A stretch of 64,000 nucleotides of DNA, taken from the NCBI RefSeq assembly GCF_030010235.1, contig NZ_JASCRS010000001.1, forward strand, positions 310,001 to 374,000, in the 5' to 3' direction. Below the pieces are notes generated by a model. It saw nothing but the letters and a program-made list of their open reading frames with translations. It had not been told where the DNA came from and did not search any database. Below are positions 17,320 to 24,971 of this stretch, piece by piece. The stretch is from Leucobacter sp. UT-8R-CII-1-4 (GTDB lineage: Bacteria > Actinomycetota > Actinomycetes > Actinomycetales > Microbacteriaceae). A program made the position numbers and the translations under genes. Within the stretch, counting starts at the first letter, position 1; every line of letters begins with the position of its first letter.

Positions 17320-18020
17320 CCCGAATCATTCGACTGGCCTGCATCGACTCTGCAGCCCTACCACTCTTCGACAAAAGCCCAGACGGTGTGCGCCGCGAAG
17401 GTTACGAGCCTGCCGCAGCGGAACTGGTGTTGAGCAGGTTAGGCGCCGAAGTACGGTGGGTAATGCTGCCTTGGGACGACATGATCCCCGCGGTGCGTCG
17501 TGGCGATGCTGATGCGGTTTGGTGCGGCCAAGGCATCACTGCTGAGCGCTCGGCCCTGGTGTCTTTCACCAGGCCCTACGCCGTGTTTCATGAGACGCTC
17601 GCAGTTCGCGCCGATGATCCAGCGCGATCGCCTAACGATCTTGCCGGGTACCGAATTGGTGCGATCACTGGCTCGACCAATATGGCGCTCGCAAAAACCT
17701 TCCCCGGTGCTGAACTGGTGAATTTTGGCGCCAGTGACGACGTTTACGGCGAAATGATCGAGGCGACACGTTCGGGTGCCATCGATGGTTTTGTTGACGA
17801 CGATGTTGTCACGGTGCCGCTATGCCGGGAAGACCCTGACTTCGCTGAGGCGTTCACGATACAAACCGCGAATCAGTGGGGAGTCGGCGTCGCACCGGAC
17901 AACGTCGCCCTGCGAGACGAGATCAGTGCGGCGATTGACGCGGTGATCACCGATGGTTCACTCGAGCGAGTCTGGCGCGAGTGGATGCCGCTCTTGGCCT
18001 TCCCATTCGGCAATGACTAG
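17316..18020 (+). CDS. Family 3 solute-binding-protein-like protein without signal peptide
   Basis: 234 residues with the two-lobe fold of family 3 binding proteins for amino acids ('SALVSFTRPYAVFHETLAVRADD', 'IGAITGSTNMALAKTFP', 'GAIDGFVDDDVVTVPLC'). It begins 'MTRIIRLACIDSAALPLF', with no hydrophobic signal and no lipobox. The GTG start overlaps the ligase stop and its own end overlaps the next start, so it is locked into a cytoplasmic operon with no ABC permease or ATPase. It could be a cytosolic ligand binder or an enzyme of the cyclohexadienyl-dehydratase-like branch of this fold. No function is assigned. Confidence 0.8.
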   Translation: MTRIIRLACIDSAALPLFDKSPDGVRREGYEPAAAELVLSRLGAEVRWVMLPWDDMIPAVRRGDADAVWCGQGITAERSALVSFTRPYAVFHETLAVRADDPARSPNDLAGYRIGAITGSTNMALAKTFPGAELVNFGASDDVYGEMIEATRSGAIDGFVDDDVVTVPLCREDPDFAEAFTIQTANQWGVGVAPDNVALRDEISAAIDAVITDGSLERVWREWMPLLAFPFGND

Positions 18021-18756
18021 AGCAGAGACGGGCGGGGCACACGCGACTAAAACGCGTGTGCCCCGGATAGCCGTTGCGGGCATGTGGTCGCGGCTGATCC
18101 ACGGTTTACGTTTTGATGGCAGTGCGGTTTCTGCCGCGGTGCTGCAATCGGTAATTCGGGCCGGCGGAGAACCGTTCACACTGTTTGCCGAAAGCTCGCT
18201 ACCCGCGGCCGAGCGGCTTCGGGGCTTTGATGCGTTGCTGCTTCCAGGTGGCTTCGATATTGACCCGAAAAGATATGGCGAGGATCCGCTAGCCACCACT
18301 AAAACTGCAGATATGGCGGCACAAGACCAGTTCGAGGCCGAACTACTCAATGCCGCTGTCGCGATGGGCTTACCGGTGCTCGCAATCTGCCGGGGTTTTC
18401 AACTCGTGAATGTTGAGCACGGCGGCACACTTTTACAAGATCTTCCCGCCGACAGTCTGCATCGATCGGGCATCCATCCGGTGCAGATCGATGCCGAATC
18501 ACGTCTTGCGCAGGCAATCGGTTACACTGAGCTGCCGGTGTCTTCGTATCACCATCAGGCGATCGCCAGGGTGGGTGTTGGCTTGCGCGTTGTCGCACGC
18601 GCACCCGACGGCATCATCGAGGCGCTCGAACCGAGTGATTCAGGTATCCCGCTGCTCGCTGTGCAGTGGCACCCAGAAGACTCCGCCGCAGAGAACCCGC
18701 AGCAGCTAGCAATCTTTCGATGGCTAATTACTGCGGCTCTTGAGCATGTGGCTTAG
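18013..18756 (+). CDS. PuuD-like gamma-glutamyl amide hydrolase
   Basis: 247 residues of peptidase C26. The nucleophile elbow is 'LAICRGFQLVNVEHGGTL' and the His/Glu region is 'VQWHPED', so the Cys-His-Glu triad is complete. The second motif 'PVSSYHHQAIARVG' is typical of gamma-glutamyl-GABA hydrolases. The ATG at 18013 overlaps the upstream gene by eight bases. It probably removes the glutamyl group added by the ligase two genes upstream after the amine carbon chain has been oxidised. Confidence 0.88.
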   Translation: MTRAETGGAHATKTRVPRIAVAGMWSRLIHGLRFDGSAVSAAVLQSVIRAGGEPFTLFAESSLPAAERLRGFDALLLPGGFDIDPKRYGEDPLATTKTADMAAQDQFEAELLNAAVAMGLPVLAICRGFQLVNVEHGGTLLQDLPADSLHRSGIHPVQIDAESRLAQAIGYTELPVSSYHHQAIARVGVGLRVVARAPDGIIEALEPSDSGIPLLAVQWHPEDSAAENPQQLAIFRWLITAALEHVA

Positions 18757-18803
18757 CGCCAGAAGGCCCGGCGATCCCCCGCTACCAGAGAAAGGCAACA
18801 CAC

Positions 18804-19526
18804 TTGCAGAAGATTCTTGTTATTGAGCATCAACCCGATGCCGGGCTTGCCCACCTCGGCGAGCGCTTTGCAGAGCTCGGTATCCAGGTGACCACGGTGC
18901 AAGGACCGGCTGCAAGTGAACTGTCGCTCAATAGCGAAACCCTGCGTGAATTTGACGGCCTGATTGTGCTCGGCGGATCGGTGGGACCGCTCGACGATCT
19001 TGCGGCTCCCTGGCTGCCTGCGACTCGCGAACTGCTCGCGCAGGCTGTCGAGCAAGGGCTGCCAACTCTCGGCATTTGCCTTGGCGCACAACTGCTCACA
19101 GTGGCGCTTGGCGGCCAGGTGACCACTATGCCGAACGGCCCAGAGATTGGCCTGCAACAGGTCACGCTCAGTGACGCTGGCGAGTCCGATCCGCTTCTGG
19201 GCGGGTTGAGCGATGGCGACGATACTCTCCGTTCACTGCCGGTGGTGCAGTGGCACTGGCTTGAGAGTTCTGAGCTGGCACCGGGGTCTGTGTTGCTCGC
19301 CAGCAATGAACACTGCACAAATCAGGCCTTCCGCATTGGAGACCGAGCCTGGGGTCTGCAGTTTCATCCGGAGGCACTTGTCTCTGCGGTGCGGGCCTGG
19401 ACCAAGATTGATGATGTTTCAGAGCTCGGCCTCAATGAGGCAGACATTATTGCTGAGGTATCGGCTGAGACCCCTCGGCTACGGTTTATTTGGCAGCAGC
19501 TGGCCGATCGTTTCGCCGCGCTCTAG
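18804..19526 (+). CDS. GMP-synthase-like class I glutamine amidotransferase domain protein
   Basis: 240 residues, a single class I GATase domain. The nucleophile is in 'GICLGAQLLTVALGG' and the histidine-glutamate pair in 'LQFHPEAL'. There is no synthetase partner domain. Stand-alone proteins of this kind include AtdA2 of aniline degradation, which hydrolyses or handles a gamma-glutamyl intermediate together with the ligase AtdA1. The TTG start has AAAGG nine bases upstream. Its place after the PuuD-like gene suggests a role on gamma-glutamylated compounds; the exact step is unclear. Confidence 0.82.
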   Translation: MQKILVIEHQPDAGLAHLGERFAELGIQVTTVQGPAASELSLNSETLREFDGLIVLGGSVGPLDDLAAPWLPATRELLAQAVEQGLPTLGICLGAQLLTVALGGQVTTMPNGPEIGLQQVTLSDAGESDPLLGGLSDGDDTLRSLPVVQWHWLESSELAPGSVLLASNEHCTNQAFRIGDRAWGLQFHPEALVSAVRAWTKIDDVSELGLNEADIIAEVSAETPRLRFIWQQLADRFAAL

Positions 19527-19559
19527 TCTCGCATGGCTAGGCCGGGCAGAAAGCTCTCG

Positions 19560-20276
19560 CTATTGGCCAACGAGCAGTCTGAGTGAGGTGGCCGCTGGCT
19601 CGAGTGGGATCCAGCGCACCGATCCTTCGTCACCGGCAACGTATTCTCCCGGCAAATATTTTGGTGAGTTGCTGCAAAGCACGTGACCGTGCGCGCCGAC
19701 AACGGCCAGCGCAGTCTCATTTTTGAGAAGGATCGGCAACAGTTCGCGTTCAAGGTCGGGAACTTGAATATCGCAGCCGATCGCGCCAACGCGAGTGCCC
19801 TGAATCTCGGCTGGAACGGTGAGCGTCACCACGTACGCTTCGATACCGAGGTAGTCAATGTAGGGTCCAACTAACGACACTGCTCCATCGTGGTAGGCCC
19901 GAGTGAACCATTCGTGATGTTCATAGTCGTAGAAGCGATCAGCACCCGGAATCAGGCCAAATGAATAGCGTGAAAAGCGCTGCTCGTCTTCGCGCACCCA
20001 CCATTCAAGGTGACCACTTTGTTTATTTTCAGTCACCATCGAAGCGAAGATCAGGCCGCAACCGTCGGCAACCGTATTCTCGGAGAGAAAAGCAGCTGTT
20101 GCGTCACGAAGGTGTTTGCGTGCAGTCCCTGAGATGCTCACTCGCTCAGAACCCTCAAGCTGTACAACCTCAAGCAGTGTTTGAGCCAGCTGCTCTAGCT
20201 GAGAAAACTGTGCGTTCAGCCAATCGTTGAGCTTGCTGACGACTTCGGTGACTGGGTGGCTGTCTTGTGCGCTCAT
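19560..20276 (-). CDS. Soluble Cache-domain sensor protein
   Basis: 238 residues resembling a dCache_1 extracellular sensor ('HHEWFTRAYHDGAVSLVGPYIDYLG', 'VGAIGCDIQVPDLERELLPIL', 'LAVVGAHGHVLCSN'). It has no signal peptide, no membrane segment and no kinase or methyl-accepting domain. Its ATG overlaps the stop of the upstream GntR gene by four bases (ATGA), so the two are made together. It may act as a cytosolic ligand-sensing partner of that regulator. Related domains bind amino acids and amines. It ends 33 bp from the convergent GATase gene. Confidence 0.75.
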   Translation of the reverse strand: MSAQDSHPVTEVVSKLNDWLNAQFSQLEQLAQTLLEVVQLEGSERVSISGTARKHLRDATAAFLSENTVADGCGLIFASMVTENKQSGHLEWWVREDEQRFSRYSFGLIPGADRFYDYEHHEWFTRAYHDGAVSLVGPYIDYLGIEAYVVTLTVPAEIQGTRVGAIGCDIQVPDLERELLPILLKNETALAVVGAHGHVLCSNSPKYLPGEYVAGDEGSVRWIPLEPAATSLRLLVGQ

Positions 20277-21031
20277 GCTTCAGCCGCCTCACCCAAACGC
20301 TCCAAACGAAACTTCGCCTCCATGATGAACTCTCGATTGCGCGCGACATGCGCGACCGCTAAACGGTAGCTCTCATCAGGCTGACGCTGTTCTATCGCCA
20401 TGCTGATCGCGACGTGCTCCGAGAACGCCTGCTGTGCTGGCACTCGGCAGATACCCTCGCTCCACAAAAACGGCGAAAGCTCCGAGTGCAACCGCTGCTC
20501 CGCTGCCAACAGACGAGGCGATTGGCTCAGCACCGCAATTTCGAAGTGAAAACGGCTGTCTGCCATGGATTTTTCTCGTGAGGTACGGGCCTCTCGCGTG
20601 GCAAACGCGAATTCTGCCAGTCGCGTGTGGGAGCCGGGTTCGAGCCTTTCTGCAGCGAGCGTTGCGGCCATACCTGACACTGCGGCGTGCTCGTCAAAGA
20701 AATCACGCAGCGCGACGATGCTCGAGTGCCGCAGCTCTTGTTGCAGAGTTTGGTCAGACGGAAACGGGGTCTGCACGATGAAGGTACCGCCGTTGCGGCC
20801 GCGTCGAGTCTCAACAATTCCTTGAGCTCGCAACCGAGCCAGTGCCTTGCGTAGCGTTGCAACCGCGACGCCAAATTGATTGGCAAGTTCAAGCTCTGGT
20901 GGCAGTCGTTCGCCGACGCTCAGCATGCCCATTGAAATCGCGGTAGAGATACGCTGCGCGATCCCGTCGAGCGGCACCTCTTCAACAGCGTCAGCGCGCG
21001 ACTGGGCTGCAACGAAATTGGGCTGGCTCAC
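20273..21031 (-). CDS. FadR-subfamily GntR transcriptional regulator
   Basis: 252 residues. The winged helix carries 'LPPELELANQFGVAVATLRKALARLRAQGIVETRRG', and the FCD effector domain follows. The GTG start lies 138 bp from a divergent N-formylglutamate amidohydrolase homologue. It is translationally coupled to the Cache protein. It may control the amine island, but no repeated operator linking it to the P450 promoter was found. Confidence 0.87.
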   Translation of the reverse strand: MSQPNFVAAQSRADAVEEVPLDGIAQRISTAISMGMLSVGERLPPELELANQFGVAVATLRKALARLRAQGIVETRRGRNGGTFIVQTPFPSDQTLQQELRHSSIVALRDFFDEHAAVSGMAATLAAERLEPGSHTRLAEFAFATREARTSREKSMADSRFHFEIAVLSQSPRLLAAEQRLHSELSPFLWSEGICRVPAQQAFSEHVAISMAIEQRQPDESYRLAVAHVARNREFIMEAKFRLERLGEAAEA

Positions 21032-21169
21032 GATCCCAACGCTACCGTGGCAAACCTCGAAAGTGCTAGATATTTGCCCGGTTTCACGATGTTTCAGCCT
21101 TGCACTACCAGCACAGCTCTATCGACACCAGCCATTCACACTTTGGTCGCAAAAAGCTACGCTACGTAC

Positions 21170-22276
21170 ATGAGAATGCGCGATCTTGATTTGATCCCGG
21201 CCGGCACGGTCTTCACCGCTACACAGATCACTCACTATGCCTTGCCAAGTGAGCGCACGCTTGAGCAGGCGATCGCCGAGGCAGACCTGCTCGTCAGCAC
21301 TCCGCATTCTGGTGCAGCCATCCCCGCTGAAATCGCAGAATTTCTCTCCCCCACGCTCACCAAACGCCTGCAGTATGACTACAGCGATGTCGCCACGGCT
21401 TCAGTTGTGCGCCGCTGGGCAGAAATTGATCCTCGTATTGTTGCCGTGATCAACCCGCACCCGCGCCTGATTCGTGATCCGAACCGCGCGAAACCAGCCG
21501 ATGTCAGCGGTGACCTGCGCGCAGCTATTGCACGCGTGCGCGAGGCTGGCCCATGGCAGTCCGTCGACCTCAGCGGTGTTGATGCGATTCGCCCGGTGAC
21601 CTTTTCCTTTTTCCCAATTCTTGAGATTCCCGAGGGTGACGCGGCTGTTGATCATCTGGTGCAGACCTTCGTTGAGACCGCCGAGCAGGGGCTGGGCGTC
21701 TACGAGCGCACCCGGGATGAACTGACCGAGCGCTTTCTCGCAAAGGGCCTGGAACATGGCGGCTGGTTTACGCGCTTGTCATTCCACGACACTATGAATA
21801 CAACCACCACACGTGAAGGGGCCGTCAGTGTGGCGCGTGCTGAGAAGGATCGGCTGCCTGAGGTGGTTGCCCTTTCAAACCGCGGTGATGCCAACGGGGA
21901 AAAGCGCAGCACTGCTGAGCCAGGCGATAGCCCAACGATGAACCCGGTGCGCTTGCGACTTTTGGCTGAGGCGCACCGCGATGGTTTTGACGTGCAGAAC
22001 GACAACGCTGTACAGCTCAACCAGCCTTACCTTGGCAGTCAAGAAATCATTGCCGCTCGTGATCGGTTCCTTCAGATCAGTGATGAAGCAGATGCCGCGG
22101 GTTTTGTGGCAGAAGCGGTGCAGGCAGAATTTTTGCGCGAGTTTTTGCTTGGCCCAGCGGCGAGCGCTGAACTGCAACTGCCCGGTACTGAGTGGGTCAG
22201 CGAAGATTTTGCACGGGTTGATATGCTCGCGCACGCTTGTAAGCGCGCCTGGGATGAATACCGTTCCCTGCGCTAA
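21170..22276 (+). CDS. N-formylglutamate amidohydrolase-family protein
   Basis: 368 residues. The signature 'LLVSTPHSGAAIP' near the N-terminus and 'FHDTMNTTTT' in the middle match the zinc-dependent FGase family, which cleaves N-formyl-L-glutamate to formate and glutamate in some histidine pathways. No hut genes are nearby, so the substrate may instead be another N-acyl or gamma-glutamyl product of the island. The ATG at 21170 is chosen to leave the protein starting near the conserved region; it lacks a clear ribosome site and may be leaderless. Confidence 0.75.
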   Translation: MRMRDLDLIPAGTVFTATQITHYALPSERTLEQAIAEADLLVSTPHSGAAIPAEIAEFLSPTLTKRLQYDYSDVATASVVRRWAEIDPRIVAVINPHPRLIRDPNRAKPADVSGDLRAAIARVREAGPWQSVDLSGVDAIRPVTFSFFPILEIPEGDAAVDHLVQTFVETAEQGLGVYERTRDELTERFLAKGLEHGGWFTRLSFHDTMNTTTTREGAVSVARAEKDRLPEVVALSNRGDANGEKRSTAEPGDSPTMNPVRLRLLAEAHRDGFDVQNDNAVQLNQPYLGSQEIIAARDRFLQISDEADAAGFVAEAVQAEFLREFLLGPAASAELQLPGTEWVSEDFARVDMLAHACKRAWDEYRSLR

Positions 22277-22304
22277 ACGCGACTGTTTTCACTGCTTCTT
22301 GCGT

Positions 22305-23645
22305 TTAACCCCACAGCACGCCAAAAAGCGCACCGGCCGCGATCGTGGTTACTGCGAGTACAACTGACGGCCAGAAGAACGAGTGGTCAACAAGTTTGGT
22401 GCCGAGTTTTGTGCTGCCAGTGTGGTCAAAGTTCGCGGCGGCAATCTGTGACCCGTTGGTTGGCAGCAGATAGATGCCTGCAAACGCACCGGCCCACATG
22501 CCGGAGAGCAGGCCGAGTGGAATGCCCGCTGCGAGGCCAATCGGCACAATTGTTCTGGTTGCAGTCGACTGACTTGTGGTGAGCACACAAACCAGGAACA
22601 CACCGAGTGCGAAGATCCAGGGGGCTGCAGTGACCAGACCGCCGACACCCGAGGAGATCATCTCGGAGTGAGCCCCAAGGAAGGTGTCGGTGAGCCAAGC
22701 AAGACCAAAGAGTGCGATTGCCGAAACCATACCGGCCCTGAATACCGTCATCGTTGGGATCTCTGCGACTTTTGGCCTCGACACGATCAGGATCACGGTA
22801 CCGGTCACAAACATGACGATCTCGATGATCGGTGTCATTGATACCGGGTCGCCGGCGGCATCGAGCGGGCGCAATTGCTTGAAGAGGCCAAACACCACGA
22901 TTGCGGCAACACCCAGTAGGAAGATGGCTGCTGCGTTTCTGCCTGCCTTGGTAACTGTGACCTGGGCGCGGATTTCTTCTGCGTCACCGCTTGGCGCAGC
23001 AATTTCCCCCGAAGCAATTTTGGCTTGAATCTCTGGATCGTCCGCGATGTCTTTGCCGAGCTTGTTCACCACGATGCTTGAGAGCACGATGCCAACGATT
23101 GCCGCGGGAATGGTCACCTTCAAGATGTCGATGAGTTCGAAGTTCCAGGGTGCGGTGTCGGTGAGTGTCACCATTGCCGCCATAGCGGCTGAGACAGGGC
23201 TGCACGCGAGGGCGACACCGGTTGCTACGACCGAGAGTGAGAGTGGTCGTGATGGGCGAATACCGTTTCGGTATGACAGGTCCTGGATCACTGGGAGTAG
23301 CGGGTAGAGGATGTTTGAGGTGCCGGCTCCCACCGAGAACAAGAAGGCAACGAGTGGTGCGACCAGCGTGATCTGTTTTGGGTTGCGGGCGATTAGTTTC
23401 GCTGCGACCGAGACCATCCAGTCGATGCCGCCTGCTGATTGCATCATCGATGAGGCGAGCACGACCGCGAGCACAATAAGTAGCGCATCTACTGGGGGTG
23501 ATCCGGGGGCAAGTTGAAATACGAAGACGAGGATCGCAACGCCTGTGCCGCCCCAGAGCCCGAGGCCGACACCGCTGGAGCGCGTGCCCATGACGATGCA
23601 GCCGAGCACCACCAATAGTTGCGTGATGAAGAGTGCGATATCCAT
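22305..23645 (-). CDS. Anaerobic C4-dicarboxylate transporter (DcuA/DcuB-like)
   Basis: 446 residues with about 10 to 12 membrane segments. 'GAGTSNILYPLLPVIQDLSYRNGIRPSRPLS' (in two halves) and 'TSQSTATRTIVPIGLAAGIP' are hallmark regions of the Dcu family, which exchanges or takes up aspartate, fumarate, malate and succinate. A loop around residues 200-230 is charged and cytosolic. The ATG at 23645 follows AAGGAG. It converges with the amidohydrolase gene and may handle carbon or amino products of the island. Confidence 0.87.
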   Translation of the reverse strand: MDIALFITQLLVVLGCIVMGTRSSGVGLGLWGGTGVAILVFVFQLAPGSPPVDALLIVLAVVLASSMMQSAGGIDWMVSVAAKLIARNPKQITLVAPLVAFLFSVGAGTSNILYPLLPVIQDLSYRNGIRPSRPLSLSVVATGVALACSPVSAAMAAMVTLTDTAPWNFELIDILKVTIPAAIVGIVLSSIVVNKLGKDIADDPEIQAKIASGEIAAPSGDAEEIRAQVTVTKAGRNAAAIFLLGVAAIVVFGLFKQLRPLDAAGDPVSMTPIIEIVMFVTGTVILIVSRPKVAEIPTMTVFRAGMVSAIALFGLAWLTDTFLGAHSEMISSGVGGLVTAAPWIFALGVFLVCVLTTSQSTATRTIVPIGLAAGIPLGLLSGMWAGAFAGIYLLPTNGSQIAAANFDHTGSTKLGTKLVDHSFFWPSVVLAVTTIAAGALFGVLWG

Positions 23646-23953
23646 CGAAGCTCCTTCGCTCCTGAGTGAGTGAATTTCAACAGGGTTCTTCCTGAGAGTA
23701 ACCCAGTATGCGCCAAAGTCGGCAGAGAAACTTCACTCATCAGCAAATACTTTGGGCAGCTGTAGCAAACACTTAATGAGATGAGACAGATACTCACTGG
23801 GCCACGTCAACTACTCACGGCCGCGCACTCGCTCGCGCAACTTCGCGGCTCCTCGTTGCGCTGCCAACAGGCAGACTCGCAAAATGCTCAATACCTGCCA
23901 CGCACGTTTCAGTTCTGCAGAGCCACCGCGTCAGGCGCGAAAGGTTGTCGACG

Positions 23954-24958
23954 ATGTTTGAATCAGATGCCAGCACGGTCGCCCAGCAGGCCAATACCGG
24001 AGCTCTTCCCCCTGCTTCAGAAGTCAGCGCGCTAGTTCGAGAAGCGCACAGCAGATACGCCTCCCACTCCGAAGGAAAAGTAGCCGACTACATTCCGATT
24101 CTTGCTCGTGCACAGGCAGAGCACTTTGGCATTTCGCTAATTGAGGCCACCGGCGCGACCTACTCGGTCGGAGATTGGCAGCAGTCCTTTTCCATCCAGT
24201 CCATTTCAAAAGCATTCGTGTTCGCTCTCGTGTGCGATGCGATCGGTCACGAAGCGGTTCACCGACGGATCGGGGTCAACAACACCGGCCTGCCGTTTAA
24301 CTCAGTGATCGCGGTCGAACTCAATCGCGGCAGCCCCATGAACCCCATGGTGAATGCCGGCGCTATCGCAACGACAGCGCTTATTCCTGGTGACAGCCCG
24401 AGCGCTCAATGGGACTACATTCACAACGGCCTCTCTCGATTTGCCGGCAGAGAACTCCGTGTCGATGAGCTTGTCTACGAGTCTGAAATCTCGACCAACC
24501 AGCGCAATAGGTCAATCGCCGAACTACTCGATAGCTATGAGCGTCTGCCCGTTGATCCGCTTGACGCAGTTGATGTGTACACCCGGCAATGCGCGCTGGC
24601 GGTCACCTCGCAGGATCTTGCAATGATGGGCGCCACCCTTGCCGACGGGGGTGTGCATCCAATCAGCGGCGAACGCATTGTGTCGGCTGAAGTCGCCCGC
24701 GACACGCTTACGGTGCTGGCATCTTGCGGGCTCTATGAACGCTCTGGCGAATGGCTTTTCGAAATCGGCCTGCCCGCGAAATCTGGTGTTTCGGGCGGCA
24801 TTGTCGCAATCGCACCGGGCAAGGGAGCAATTGGCGCCTATTCCCCACCCCTCGACCCTGCCGGCAACAGCGTTCGGGGGCAACGCGCGTGCGCGTATCT
24901 CTCGCGAGCGCTCGGCCTCAACCTTTTTGCTTCAAACGCGCAGCAACAGGCCCGCTGA
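23954..24958 (+). CDS. glsA: Glutaminase (serine-dependent GlsA family)
   Basis: 334 residues. The catalytic Ser-x-x-Lys lies in 'SFSIQSISKAFVFAL', and other family marks are 'EPSGLPFNS'-like 'NNTGLPFNSVIAVEL' and 'PMNPMVNAGAIATT'. It converts glutamine to glutamate and ammonia. The ATG at 23954 follows AAGG; a TTG nine bases upstream is less likely. The next gene, an MFS carrier, starts 13 bp downstream, so they share an operon. In this setting it may recycle nitrogen or act on glutamine-like gamma-amides. Confidence 0.9.
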   Translation: MFESDASTVAQQANTGALPPASEVSALVREAHSRYASHSEGKVADYIPILARAQAEHFGISLIEATGATYSVGDWQQSFSIQSISKAFVFALVCDAIGHEAVHRRIGVNNTGLPFNSVIAVELNRGSPMNPMVNAGAIATTALIPGDSPSAQWDYIHNGLSRFAGRELRVDELVYESEISTNQRNRSIAELLDSYERLPVDPLDAVDVYTRQCALAVTSQDLAMMGATLADGGVHPISGERIVSAEVARDTLTVLASCGLYERSGEWLFEIGLPAKSGVSGGIVAIAPGKGAIGAYSPPLDPAGNSVRGQRACAYLSRALGLNLFASNAQQQAR

Positions 24959-24971
24959 AAGGACCACAATC

